Assembly (NCBI GenBank): GCA_023525715.1
Contig: CM042012.1
Coordinates: 61,525,205 to 61,589,204, forward strand
DNA: 64,000 nucleotides
Direction of reading: 5' to 3'
Source of the DNA: Cichorium intybus
Lineage: Eukaryota > Streptophyta > Magnoliopsida > Asterales > Asteraceae
The position numbers and the translations under genes were made by a program. This document shows, piece by piece, positions 1-18,785 of this stretch. The notes under the pieces are model-generated. The model made no database searches. It saw nothing but the letters and a program-made list of their open reading frames with translations, and had not been told where the DNA came from. The first letter of the stretch is position 1; each line of letters starts with the position of its first letter.

Positions 1-1430
1 TTAAATGAAAACATTATCATCATAAAACTTCATTACTTTACTTGATTTATATTCATTCACATTTGGATTTGTATACTTAGGGCCTTAATCACCTTAGGTG
101 ATACCCCAAGTTTGAGCCAGGGTAGAAAGAACAACATAAGTCCACCCTAGCACCTTCGCTTTTAGGACATCTACTTCATGAAGGGGTTGGTACCACCCCA
201 GTAGAGTCCTCTAGATTCCTTGCGGGAATCTCTCGCCCGGGCACAAAGAACCATGTTCTTTGTTCATACTGTTGTACAATTAAGTACCAATCATCCATAA
301 ACAAGGCTATTTACATCAAAAACATTCTTTAAAAACCATATTCGGCTTAATATCAAATCTTACCTTCAAAACGTAGTTGGCTTAATGCCAAGTCATACTT
401 TAAAAACATAAAGGTAAACTTTATTCAATTATGCTTTCAAAACTTTCGTTCATAGACATAGTATATTCATAAACATGACTTAAGTAGAAAAATTTGGATT
501 TCATTTCATATTTGAAAATCACATAAAATATATAATTACTTAGCCATGTACCCCCAGAATGGAAAAAATACCACATGTACTCACCTTGATTAAGGACGAA
601 GCTAATCGATTCCTAGAGCACTCGTTCCCTTATCTCGAGCACCACCTTGATCACCACCTATTATAATTACACAATATGTACTCATTAACACTTATAGTAC
701 ATTTCATTCATCTAGGAGGAATCCTCACAATCACTTAATCCAATAATAAACCTTAGCTATAACTTTGTATAACTGATTAGTATTTGTACCATTTTAAGGT
801 TATGGCAACCCTAACCTTTCCAATGTACATATTTAATAGCATCACATTATTTCTAAAAATGAAATTCCTTCAAACCATTCATTAACATATTTATAATCCC
901 ACCAATAATTATCTCAAGAGTTTACTTAATAGTTCTTGAACAATTATTCATCTAGTAACACCATATTGTTAAACATGACATAATTATCCTTATATAAAGA
1001 TAATCCATCCATGATTCTTGTAGAATCTTGACCAAAGCAAACTACATTCATGCTAGATAATTATATCTTGAAGATTATATGATGTTGGATGTAAACCTTT
1101 GTTTACTAGTCATTATCTAACTACTAGCAACAATTATCCATCATCAATTTCATGAAACCCCAAATTTCCCAAAATTAGGGTTCATGCTATAATTCGAAAT
1201 TCCATGGAATTAACTTAAACAATTTGTAGGGAATTGTTTCTTACCTCAATAGGATCACTTTGCCTCAAAAAGCCTTTGATTTCTCTTAATTTGGTGCATT
1301 AATTTGGATTACACACACTCAAACACCAAGAACACACACACTTGGGTTTGAGATAGTTTTCTAGAGAAATGAGGGTCAAAATGGTTGTCATTCCCTTAAT
1401 CTCGTCCATAAATCCATAAGAGATAGTGGG
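1..1430 (-). repeat. 3' LTR of the gypsy element, R/U5-side part
   Basis: The first 345 bases match the 5' LTR copy at about 9513-9864. The rest reads on the minus strand like LTR leader DNA, with a TATA-like stretch near 1405-1415 and a likely RNA start soon after. The LTR terminus lies left of the window. The right limit is approximate because foreign LTR-like DNA begins near 1430-1480. Confidence 0.6.
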
Positions 1431-2271
1431 TTATGACGACGCCTAGTAATATCAAGTATTTTAGTCGTCGTTGAGCCCTAGTCTGAGTAAAATATATATC
1501 TGAAACGGTTATAGTACTAACGTTGTGTCTAATGCTTGTGTGCAAATTATATACAATACAGGGGTTAAAAGCATGCAAAATGGTGAAGTTTGGAATGAAG
1601 TCCACTTTCAGGCGAAGGCATACACGTGCCGCGGTTTGGAGGACACGCGCGTCACGGGCAGCTTTGTATTGGATCAGAGTTTCAAAATTTAAAGTGCGAA
1701 CATCGAGGTTACAGATAAGGACGCGCCGCGGATTTGACCTTTGCGCGCCGCGTCCTGACATTTTTCGCAACTATAAATAGAGGGCTTCGGTTCGTGATTC
1801 GGGAGCAAAGACCCGACCTTTGAGTGGAACTCAGGCTTCTTCGACTCTTATTTTCGTATTTCTTTGATCGGTAGTTGGTAGATTGCTAGTTTTAGTTTTA
1901 TTTCTTGTTTTTCGGTATTGTTTATCACGTGTGTTCAACGGTTGACTTGTAGAATCTGTTTGATCACGTGATTCTGGATTATCGACTGAAGTCAGAAACA
2001 TTCGGCTTCTGGTTTGATTTAGTTTTAATGCAATCATTCGGTTACGTTAAATGCTCGGTTTCGATTTCGGTTTTATAATTATTATTCGTTCGATCGTTTG
2101 TTCATATTTAACGTTTCTGATTTTCTAAGTATACCTCGGGATCAGAACGTATTGGTTTGGTTTGATTAAGATTTGGATTTAAATAGTTTAATAGTTACAA
2201 GTTCATGTTTTCGGTAATTTCGAATTGTTTGGATTTCGTTGCGTGTATGGATCGACACCATCTATAGAGTG
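1431..2271 (+). repeat. Plus-strand LTR-like promoter segment
   Basis: This stretch interrupts the gypsy 3' LTR. It is locally GC-rich (about 1620-1770, many CGCG words) and then has a clean plus-strand TATA box at 1771-1779 followed by a long untranslated-looking region. That is the U3-TATA-R pattern of an LTR in the orientation opposite to its neighbours. No paired copy or clear terminus was found, so it may be a solo or truncated LTR. The short frames here look spurious. Confidence 0.4.
1771..1779 (+). promoter_or_regulatory. TATA box, plus strand
   Basis: CTATAAATAG follows a GC-rich block and precedes AT-rich leader-like DNA, as in plant LTR promoters. It faces the minus-strand TATA box at about 3571-3578. 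Confidence 0.45.
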
Positions 2272-2592
2272 TGTAACGCCGCAAAATCACAATTATGAAA
2301 TTTCATTTATACTAAGGTTCCAACAAAATCTTTATTCAAAAAGTAAAATTGTTTCGACATAGTCATTAAACCAACAGCAAAAGTATTTAAAAATCATAAC
2401 ATAAAATATTAAATTAAGGTCCCATGAGTGCGATGCGCTGCAGTCAACCCTTGCCCTTCCCTTTGTCATTTGAAGTACCTGAAAATGTTTTAAAATCAAC
2501 GGGTAAGCACAAAGCTTAGTGAGTTCCACAAGTTACCATACATGCCCACACATTAAAAAAACCCGTCCTCGAGAACGACCCGACCCTACCCG

Positions 2593-2750
2593 CCATACAA
2601 CAGCTACGGGCGTCCAACATACTACAGCTATGGACACGGGGCGGTTCTACCCATCATACAACAGCTATGAGTTCCCGGTTTTGGCCCAGCGCATCATACA
2701 ACAGCTATGGGACAAGGCAATAGTCCAACTTGTCATACAACAGCTACGAG
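2593..2750. repeat. Spaced short repeat, CATACAACAGCTAYGRG x5
   Basis: Five near-identical 16-17 bp words occur at about 2594, 2618, 2653, 2694 and 2735, spaced 24-42 bp apart with unrelated spacers. They lie within the LTR-like sequence. Confidence 0.7.
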
Positions 2751-3570
2751 TGAACACGCATCAATACTGAGCCCAACAACAAATAACCACAATTATAGAA
2801 CAAATCATATAACTGTAAATAACACACAAGATGCCTAACATGCAACATCACATAGTAAGGTGAGGATACTCACCTGATTTGTAACCGAGCATACATACTC
2901 TAATATCCCAACTAAGCTCGTCCAATCACCTAAATCCCACATACACCGCATATCAATCACTGACCGAACTCCTATAGACTTGCATAAAGGTCAGACCCAA
3001 CATTTGCCACAAAACAAGGGTCGAAAGTAAATTCCTGGTCAAACAGTCAGTCACCGTTGCGCGGCTTCTCCTTTTCCGCATCATGGGCTACCGTCGCATA
3101 CATGCGGTGTTTACCCGAATCTGCGTCGCTGACATAAGCAGTCCGCATCGTGGACTCGTAATAGTCCGAATTCCTTTTTAGCCCTTAACCAGTACATCCA
3201 TCGATTAGGGTTCCTCTTTACACCCTTCCTGGGATCAGAAACTACCCTAAGGTCACTTTCTTATGGACATGCAAGTCCATGCATGTGCATGGTCCAAAAC
3301 CCTAAGTGTTACAAGTCATCTAATACTACTAACCAAGGGATAACACTACATGACAGAACGAAATGGAAAGTCAAAAGAGTAGATCTTCTTACCTTACTTC
3401 TAAATAACGGAGTGATGCACATGGTCCGTTGCAAGCCTTTCCTCACGCCGTATCTCCTTCTTCCAATCTCCCAAAACCTTCAAAGCCTTGAAATAGAAGA
3501 GCCTCTGCCGAAACCAGTCGTCTCCACCCTAGAAAACCTCCAAAAACACGAACCCTAGGGCTGGGTCCCT

Positions 3571-3578
3571 TTATATAG
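3571..3578 (-). promoter_or_regulatory. TATA box, minus strand, of the LTR-like sequence
   Basis: The minus strand reads CCTATATAAAGGG here, with GC-rich DNA upstream (higher coordinates). This gives the promoter orientation of the 2272-3828 LTR. Confidence 0.5.
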
Positions 3579-3828
3579 GCATTTAAATCCGAATTAGGGT
3601 TTTTCACATCTGCGGCGCCCCGCGTCGCGGTCCATTAAGATGTGCGGCGCGCGTATCAGTCATTCACGAATCCAGATCCTTCCCGAGCTGCGCCGCGGTG
3701 GAACGGGTCTTACCTCACACTATAGATCGGTTATTTCGGACACAGATTCAACCACTGACTCCACGGTTCGACCCTTACTTCCACCAGCTAGTATGATTTA
3801 AGGTATTTAATCTAGTATTTTTGACAAC

Positions 3829-4652
3829 ATCGACGACTATGACGATGTCAGATTACACTTGGGTAATGTTTTTGGAAGCCACATGTAAAAATTGGGATGA
3901 TTTGGCTCGACCACGCGCCAAACAAAATGTCCAACAGGGGGTTTTGCGTGTCCCGCACACATCTAGTGAAAAAGTTCACGTGACCCCGCGCACCCGGTCA
4001 ACTCAACTCCATACTCAGACCATACTGAGGTTCAGCACTTAAAATTTTCAATGGTTCCGTTGCAGTTTTCTCCCAACTTCCCAAGGTGATAACTTTCTCA
4101 CATTATATCCATTTTATTCAAACCATATATGCTCGGAAAGCTAATAAAAAGTTTTACAACTTATGTCTACCGAAAGTTTGCCAATTCTAAACACATTTCT
4201 TGGTATTTAAGATCAAACATGGTTCCTACTCGGTTTTTGCTAGTTTTAGCCCAACTTCAATTGATTATAACTTCTTCATACGAACTCAAAATGCTTCCAT
4301 TCTTTTTTCCTATATTCTTATAATTCCAAATAGTGAATTTTTCATGATGCGGAAGATTTCCCAATTCTAACTCTATTTTGAGTTATTCATTTGTGAACTT
4401 CTCACAACTCATCTTTACATAGCTTCTCCTTCTTATGCTCAATTTCTTTTGTTAATCCAAGTTCATCAATCATAATTCATGCATACACCATTAAGAACTT
4501 AATATATAACTTAATCTAAAACTTTCACATTATCCCATACATGAAGCCTTTCATCACTCTTCGTTGATATCTTAATACAAGACTTAATCATCTCATTTCA
4601 TTCATCATTCCTACCTAGATCTTAGTAATATCACAAAATTTTAGTTGTCACA
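3829..4652 (-). repeat. 3' LTR of the gypsy element, U3 part
   Basis: On the minus strand the LTR starts TGTGACAAC at 4652, directly after a purine tract. The AT-rich sequence down to about 3829 is non-coding and U3-like. It is separated from the rest of its LTR (1-1430) by the inserted LTR-like DNA. Confidence 0.45.
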
Positions 4653-4664
4653 ATTACCTCCCTT
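4653..4664 (-). other. Polypurine tract of the gypsy element
   Basis: The minus strand reads AAGGGAGGTAAT immediately before the TG of the 3' LTR. This is the usual plus-strand primer position in LTR retrotransposons. Confidence 0.6.
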
Positions 4665-6541
4665 AATTAAGATTCCGCCCTCATAATTGAATCATAGTTT
4701 ACAACTCGGGTTACGTTTCTTCATTTCTTTCATAGTCTCCCAAGTTAAATTAAATCCAAAGGAGTGTTTACATTAAACCAAAACAAGGCCAATTCCTTTG
4801 TTCCTCAAATTTTTAGTAGTTACTTGCAATACTGCCTTGGGTTCCTCAATTAAATTGTTAGGGGTTTCTACCTTCAAATCCCCAAGAGAATCATCACATC
4901 CTCTTTTCCAAAATAACTCTTTAGATAACACATATGAAAAGTATCATGAATTTCACTAAATTCTTGTTCTTACTTGCTTCCAACTATCCTTGAACCTCTA
5001 CTGATTTATTAACAGGTTAGAGAATAATGCATAACTAAGAACATAATATGTGTTACCCCGCACATGAGCTCTTTTTACCCACCATCTAAGTCCATTCCAA
5101 ACATTAAATGAAATTCCTACCCCATTAGGGTCATTTGGACAAGTTTATCCCTTTTGTCCCAATTTGATTAATTGTATATTTCTTGGGTTTTACTATGTTA
5201 TTTTAATCAACATTAAATATTACTTCTTTACAAACTCTCTGCATTGTTTAGATGTCAAAACACCTTTCATTTTACTCATTGATACCATTTTCGACGAATC
5301 TCAAATAATAAAGTTTCTAAAATAGAACCATTGATAAGCATATCAATCTCCATTCATACACTTCAATTATTAGCACTTCTCAAATAATATTCCAATTCAA
5401 TTCTATGTTCACCTCTACACTAATTTGAACATGCTAAAGTTGCCCCATTTAGGATGGAATTCCCAATTCCACCCTACTTTACCAACCTTGATTCCGGTAA
5501 ACATGTAAGCATAAATTTTATTCATTCCTCTTCTAAACGAGTATATTGTTAATCCATCCCACATCTTATTCCAACATTTATTTTAAATCTTTTAACCATA
5601 TTTACCTATGAAGTAATTATAAATATTCATGCTTCATGTAAATTACAAACTCAAGTAACCTTAATTTCAATTTTTACCAAGTCAAATACTCAGATAATTA
5701 TCAACTCATGCAAGTTGTCCCTATCTGATTCATCTTACATAACTTAAAATTTTCTATTTTTCTCAATTGTCACTACATGAATTTCAACATTTACAACTAA
5801 GATTTCACTCCTAGATGTATCCATGATGATCGAGAACTTTGCTTGGGCATTCCAGTTACATAAAGGCAAACATTGCTTGGGTGTCAACTCCTAGACAACT
5901 GTCATGGTCGTATTGACCTCTAAACATGCAATAATTTCATGGGTCATGCGACAATCTACTTTCACAACAGAATCTAATTCCTTGCGTTATCATCCCATTG
6001 GCGACACGTGTACTTTAAAATATTATTGTACGTCTTCCATCCGTTCTTATTCTTCTATTGCATTCAATTCATCAGGTCTTTAACTTTGAACTTGCACCAT
6101 TCCATCAAAATAACCATTCATGTGATTAGGCCTTCATAGACTTCCCATGTGACCCCTTAAAAAAATGAAGGGCACTTTTGTTTAAGGTCCAATTCACTAC
6201 ATGTTTCTTACAAATTAATAATCTATTTCCCTTTGCCAATTCTTACTTTTCATAATTTCATCAAAATTTTTGGACACATTTAAACTGTTGATCCTTACTC
6301 ATGCTTAATTATTTCCATTCATTCTTAACTAACTCTATACGTGGGGACTTTAGACTACGATGTCGTTTAAACAAATTAACTTTCCTATCAACTATCATCT
6401 TTGTGATAAGCATCTCCTAAAGTGGAAATGCTAATCACATTACAGTCCATTCCTTACTTTCTTAAAATTCATCATTCATGTGCTAAATCTAACATGAAAA
6501 TCATGCTGATTTTACTTATCCATTGGTAGTGTCAATGTTCT
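4665..6541 (-). pseudogene. Decayed pol region of the gypsy element
   Basis: By position between PPT and gag this should be pol. It is AT-rich, has no reading frame of useful length on either strand, and I could not identify reverse transcriptase or integrase motifs. Together with 6931-7264 it is about 2.2 kb once the TRIM is removed, shorter than a full pol, so deletion as well as point decay is likely. Confidence 0.4.
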
Positions 6542-6930
6542 TGTTGAGTGCAGAAATGGCTCAGTCCTTGCGGCGACATAGGCATGTGCCAAGTCGCATT
6601 CGAATGCCAATGCGCTAGAGGGCTGAATGCGTTATATGGTGAGGGTATGCGCATTTCCTAACACCAATTGGTTTTGGGAGAGTTGGTAGCGCCTTTATCC
6701 AACAGGTGGTATCAGAGCTAAGGTCATGGGTTGGACTTCTCTAAGGTAGCAATTTCTGAGGGGGGAATGTTGAGTGCAGAAATGGCTCAGTCCTGGCAGC
6801 GACGTAGGCATGTGCCAAGTCGCATTCGAATGCCAAGGCACTAGAGGGCTGAATGCGCTATATGGTGAGGGTATGCGTACTTCCTGACACCAATTGCTTT
6901 TGGGGGAGTTGGTAGTGCCTTTATCGAACA
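6542..6930 (+). mobile_element. Complete TRIM (miniature LTR retrotransposon)
   Basis: Two 163-bp direct repeats (6542-6704 and 6768-6930) begin TGTTGAGTGCAG and end AACA. The 63-bp interior holds a perfect PBS TGGTATCAGAGC (6707-6718), two bases after the left LTR, and a purine tract CTGAGGGGGGAA (6756-6767) immediately before the right LTR. There is no coding capacity, as expected for a TRIM moved in trans. Flanking pentamers GTTCT and ATTAT match at only three of five bases, so the target duplication has decayed. It lies in the opposite orientation to the surrounding gypsy element. I saw no 5S-like motif in the LTRs, so it is not Cassandra. Confidence 0.9.
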
Positions 6931-7264
6931 ATTATAAGTGGCGGGGTAACCACTTGCACCTCCAACTATAGTCATTAACCTTAAGATAGACATGCCATAC
7001 TTTCATTATCTAGACTTGTTGTTGCATCAACTCATATCTTAAATCTAGCTACTCCAACGATAAATCCCTTGGGAACCGCCAAGAAACTTCAACCATTGCT
7101 ATACCCACAACTATAATCTTAGTGCAGATAACACATTGCTATCAACTTAGGACTTAAGTGGCGTGCTATGGCATTTACGAAATTCATGCCGTATAAACAC
7201 AGAATCTACAACCTAACAAGTAGAACATAAGCTGGCCATGAATTTACGAGGATTGTACCTGCAG

Positions 7265-8264
7265 TCACATTGAGCGCTTCTTTAGCTCCCTTGTGGCCAT
7301 CTCAGATGCCTGCTCCTTCACTTTTTGTATATTCCGCCTTCTTGCTGGTGATAAAGTTAAGGCTTCATTTTCTTTCTTTGGGCATTGCAAGCTATAGTGC
7401 CCCTTCCCATGATAGGAAATGCACTCAATTTCACGGGCATCTTTAATTTGCAATACCTTACTTTATGCCCTGATAACCACATTTGAAACAGTCGCCACAT
7501 CCCTTCCTACATTCACCACTGTGCCGCTTGCTATAATTTCCACAATTTCTTATGTCATTCCATTTAGAGGGTCCTGAAGTGAAATGACCCCTTTTGTTTG
7601 AGCCTGGAAACCCGATATGATTCCTTTTCTTCCGAAGAATCCATTGTTCCTTGTACGTCTTTTGCAACTTATCTTCCACCCTGAATGTAGCCTCAATAGC
7701 CTCATCAAATGTGGTGGCAATCCCGAACTCTAAGGAGTCGCAACTTGGTAACCCACTAGCATATCGGTTAATCCGCCTCACTCTCACGTCACTCCTACAG
7801 TTACACGCTCGAGGAACTTGTTCTGCTTCTGAGACCCACCGATTGGTTATTTTTGGGTCCATTTCTTCATTGAATTGCTTAGGTTGGCAGGAAATGAAGT
7901 CCTTAAAAGTATGCTCCTCATCCGTCTCACGATGAGGCAACGAAGGTGCCTCATGAGGTATTATTTGTACTTGGTCAACATATTTAGGAACTTCTTGGTA
8001 CCCATTTTCCGGTAATGTTTTTGACCGCTCTCTCAATCGCTTATCAAGGAGACGATTCATATTGATCCAGTTTTGGGATAGTGCATCACTTATCATTTTC
8101 TGGATGGACTCCAAAGTTAGGGAAGGGGGATTGGCATCATCCTTATAGTTTCCTTCAACATCAACTTGAGGTCGTCGATTAGGATTTGGATCAGGAGACA
8201 TCTGATTCGGGCCTTGATCATCAATATGCGACACCTGGCCGCTTCTTGTATACTCCATTACCAT
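7265..8264 (-). pseudogene. Gypsy gag remnant with zinc-knuckle region, frameshifted
   Basis: A 268-codon minus frame (8264-7458) is followed by a second frame (7453-7265). The first holds a gag capsid-like segment (TFKDFISCQPKQFN...ITNRWVSEAEQV, about residues 118-150) and ends in a Cys-rich stretch with CFKCGYQG. The second frame contains a CCHC-like knuckle in which the second Cys is Tyr (CISYHGKGHYSLQC). The capsid region jumps from the W..E.EQV motif straight to a basic C-terminal part, so roughly 70 residues seem to be missing compared with usual plant gypsy gag. Frameshift plus deletion make it non-functional. It starts about 750 bp downstream of the PBS. Confidence 0.7.
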
Positions 8265-9018
8265 AAAACTTCAACACTTTAGTGTTCCTAAAATATAGTC
8301 ATTTTCGTCCTAAATTTATACACATTATCATGGAAATTTCTCATTATAATATACCTATGTAATTTAAGTAGTGCATAAGATTTTAATCAGTTAAGTAGTC
8401 GTATAGTAGTTGACGTATTTATTCACTTTGTAGTTCCAAACTAGGTGGTACATGCCCACTATATTGTATTTAATACTTTCTGTCATACTTGATCCTACTA
8501 CATAGGTATAACACTCCTATGTCATTCTAACATTCTATATCCTCGTTACTACTTCCTACAAGCATCTCCCTGCCAGATTCCAATTATTCCTTTGTGATTA
8601 CACCAGTCTCAATACATATCATGTGATTATGATAATACGGGCCCATATTATCATAACCACCTATACGTATTTGATTTTCGCATCACCACTAGGTCTCATG
8701 GTTCACTAGTTAACTTATAACACACAAGATATACATTGATAACATGTATTACGGAGTCTTACTATTCATAAGTATAAACTTTAATAAATGTGAACAATTA
8801 CGGAGAGTAAACACAAAATTTCCTAACAATCCAGCCTTATTTTAGACTCAACAATAGCATGGCAATTTTTCAAGTGTCATATATCCATATAACTCAATAA
8901 CACATAATGTCTTAATCACTTAAGACGTCACTTGAAATCACAAATCAGTCTAACATTCCTATTGTACAAGTTTAAGCCTAGGAGTGGAATGATTCAATCC
9001 TAATTCGCTTAGACTATG
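8265..9018 (-). other. Untranslated leader of the gypsy element
   Basis: This AT-rich stretch between PBS and gag shows no frame and no recognisable motif. Confidence 0.5.
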
Positions 9019-9030
9019 GCTCTGATACCA
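9019..9030 (-). other. Primer-binding site (tRNA-iMet), gypsy element
   Basis: The plus strand reads GCTCTGATACCA, the reverse complement of TGGTATCAGAGC, three bases from the LTR end at 9034. Confidence 0.9.
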
Positions 9031-9033
9031 ACT

Positions 9034-9866
9034 TGTAACACCCCATTTTTATAAAGCTTTATAGTGGTATGGTTTTTATAAAAGTCATGTCTATAAGACA
9101 TGAGCAGCAAAATGCAGTTTAACAAAAACATTTAGTTTACATATCTACCATCGTGGGTGTTACAAACCCAAACCAAAACAATCCATAGCAAGCAAAGAAA
9201 GGATAAACCATAAGTCCAAAAGTTGGAAGCTATCTTTAGCTCCACTCCATCTAATCTTCCAAAACATATCTAGCATAGGCTTCTGTCAACCTATACTTGC
9301 AAACCTGAACCTGGGATACATGGCATGAAAATAAAAATATGTAAGAAGAAAACGCCTCGTAAGCTACATGAGTTTTCTAGACTCAAAACATTTATATCAA
9401 ATATCGTTTTCACTCTTTATAATCAAAGCATATCATAGCAATTGTGCAGAAATCTACACCATTAAAACATAATATTAATTTTTGCTTGAAAAAACCTTTC
9501 AATAACAAACTTTAAATGAAAATATTTCATCATAAAACTTTGTTACTCTACTTGATTTACATTCATTCACATTTGAATTTTTATACTTAGGGCCTTAATC
9601 ACCTTAGGTGATACCCCAAGTTTGAGCCAAGGTAGAAAGAACAACATAATTCCACATTAGCACCCTTCGCTTTTAGGACATCTACTTCGCGAAGGGGTTG
9701 GTACCACCCGAGTAGTCTACTCTAGATTCCTTGCGGGAATCTCTCGCCCGGGCACAAAGAACCACGTTCTTTGTTCATACTGTTGTACAATTATGTACCA
9801 ATCATCCATAAAAATTTTAAGGCTATTTACATCAAAAACATTCTTTTAAAAAAATATCCGGCTTAA
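9034..9866 (-). repeat. 5' LTR of the gypsy element, truncated
   Basis: It starts TGTAACACCCC beside the PBS and matches the other LTR up to about 9864, where similarity stops abruptly. The upstream (U3) part is therefore missing. Unrelated DNA (9867-10068) follows, in which I recognise nothing. Confidence 0.75.
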
Positions 9867-10063
9867 AATTTAGAAAAACGATTTTGTAATGCAAACTATA
9901 TTTATGAACAAGTTCAGATCTAGTATGGATGAAATGAATCGAAATCCTAAAACCTAAATATACATTGCTCTGAGACCAATTATGAGAACAAAACAACAAT
10001 GGTGAATGCGGAAAAACTAAATGCAATCAAGACAAAATAATAATTATAGGTTGTGTCCCCATG

Positions 10064-10068
<5 letters not shown>

Positions 10069-10146
<78 letters not shown>
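10069..10146. repeat. (TA)n array A, 78 bp
   Basis: Pure TA dinucleotide run bordering the left side of the foldback element at 10147. Confidence 0.98.
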
Positions 10147-17071
<6,925 letters not shown>

Positions 17072-17639
17072 AAGATCAAATACAAATAACAATTATTGTG
17101 TGAATGTCGGACCAAATGTGGAGCTTTCGATCGAAATAATCAATGGTTTTAGATTCAAGGGCCTAATTGTAAATTTATAATAATTAGTTAATCAGATTTT
17201 ACAATTAAACCCTTATAAAAGGTATTTAGTCTATTAATCAATATTTGGAAAAGGAAATACCAATTTATCTCCTAATTTTATGGGATTTTTATTTAATATG
17301 TATTTATAATATTATATAAAATTTATAAATTTATTACGTGAATAAAAACTGCAAAATAAAAACCACAGGTTCATATATATTATGATGATCACATCATTCT
17401 TAAAGAACAAAATATAATTCCAAGAAAAAAACATTGTCATTCTTAAAAAATATGAGTATTTTTATATCATGGGTATAAAACAGTATGACAAATCATTCAG
17501 AAATAATAGAATCATACATTCTAAAAGTTACGTTTCGTTATTCAAATAATACACAAATTTGTTGATAATACACATAATTGTTAAATAAATACATTTCATT
17601 TTTGAACGTAATACACTACAATTCTCAAAGAATATAAGT

Positions 17640-17890
17640 AAAGCATTCTCGAAGAATGCATTGGTTTCCGGCTTTCATTCTTAAAGAATACTCTTGCCTT
17701 ATGTTGTTTTCAGTATTTCATTCCCAAAGAATATAAGCATTCTTGAAGAATGCATTACTTTCAGACTTTCATTATTAAAAAAAATACTTTTAGCGTGTGT
17801 TGCTTTCAATGTTTCATTCTTGAAGAACACAAAATTCTTGGATAATTCTTCATTACAGCACTCTCATTCTTCATTCTTAGCCGACCACCA
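17640..17890. repeat. Palindromic short repeats (CATTCTTGAAGAATG type)
   Basis: Several variants of a 15-bp palindrome with seven-base arms occur close to the left side of the (TA)n-bordered element. Confidence 0.65.
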
Positions 17891-18785
17891 TCTCAGAATA
17901 CAATAAAAATATACACTGTCATTATAGACACAATTCTAAGTAGCAACTAACAACTAGGAGTAAGAAAATGCAACATATGAAATTATATTTACAAAATACT
18001 TACATACTAATAACACTGCCCGTCAAATAGCAAACAAAATTCTCGAAAACCATGGCGAAGGGGTCAAAGCAGTCACAACAAAGGAAATATATACATATTC
18101 CTCGCAATCTCCATTCCATATTTCCTCTCTCCCCCAATTGACCCTTCAACCAACCTTGTCACGTGAAGCCTATAACGTTTTCTTTTCCAAAAGCATCCCC
18201 ATACCCTACATTCATATATTATAATATACGTACATATATAGGAACCAATTACCCTTAAATAATAGTTAAAGAGTGTTTTAATTAGAATTTTAGAATAATA
18301 CTAATAACCCTTCAGAACAGCCGATTCTAGACCATTGATGTTGTTTAGGCAAGCATTGATCGTCGTTTCAGTCTACCGGTAGGTTTTTTAAGCTTTCCTT
18401 CAATGTCTGTAATGTCATCGCTACAAAGAAAGAACATTTATGAACAAATTGATAATTTCGTTTGGAAAAAAATTTATCACCATGGTACCATCTCCACCAA
18501 AGGTTGCTCTGCCGAGAGGCAATATTTGATAAATCTCCCCGACGTTAATCAAGGGCCAACCGGCATGTCACTTATCTCTGTGGTACTAGAGATTGTCTTG
18601 GAAGTACAACATGACATAGTACCTGTTGCTTAATAGGGCAAACGGCGACCAATGTAATGGCAGATTCTTTCTTCGGCTCGTTGTTGATGCTGAGAGGAAT
18701 GCCTTCGCCGGTGGCCGGTTACAAAATTTCGATGGCCGTGGCGATGATGGAAGTAGTAGCACTGAGGGTGGAAGCATAGAATATC

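Larger units (their letters stand above)
2272..3828 (-). repeat. LTR-like sequence, minus strand
   Basis: It begins TGTAACGCC, the same kind of LTR edge as the gypsy LTR at 9034 (TGTAACACCCC). It has a minus-strand TATA box near 3571-3578 with a GC-rich upstream region at 3600-3720. There is no PBS next to the 2272 edge, so it is a solo or truncated LTR. The right edge near 3828 is a guess from a possible TG...CA end. It carries five copies of a CATACAACAGC motif. Confidence 0.45.
1..9866 (-). mobile_element. Degenerate Ty3/gypsy LTR retrotransposon, minus strand
   Basis: Position 1 to about 345 is a close direct repeat of about 9513-9864, so these are the two LTRs of one element, the left one running off the window. 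The PBS is read on the minus strand at 9019-9030 beside the LTR edge at 9034, which sets the orientation. A decayed gag lies at 7265-8264 and a purine tract at about 4653-4664 marks the start of the 3' LTR. The pol region (about 4665-7264) has no long frame and is shorter than a normal gypsy pol. The 3' LTR is split by other LTR-like DNA (about 1431-3828), and a TRIM sits in the interior. The chromovirus (Tekay/Del-like) assignment is inferred from style only. Confidence 0.75.

Noticed and set aside
1523..1780. 85-codon plus and 124-codon minus frames in GC-rich LTR DNA
   Set aside because: They overlap each other and a promoter-like region, with no protein motif.
6542..6930. Cassandra-type TRIM with 5S rRNA in its LTR
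   Set aside because: I could not find 5S box-like sequence in the 163-bp LTRs.
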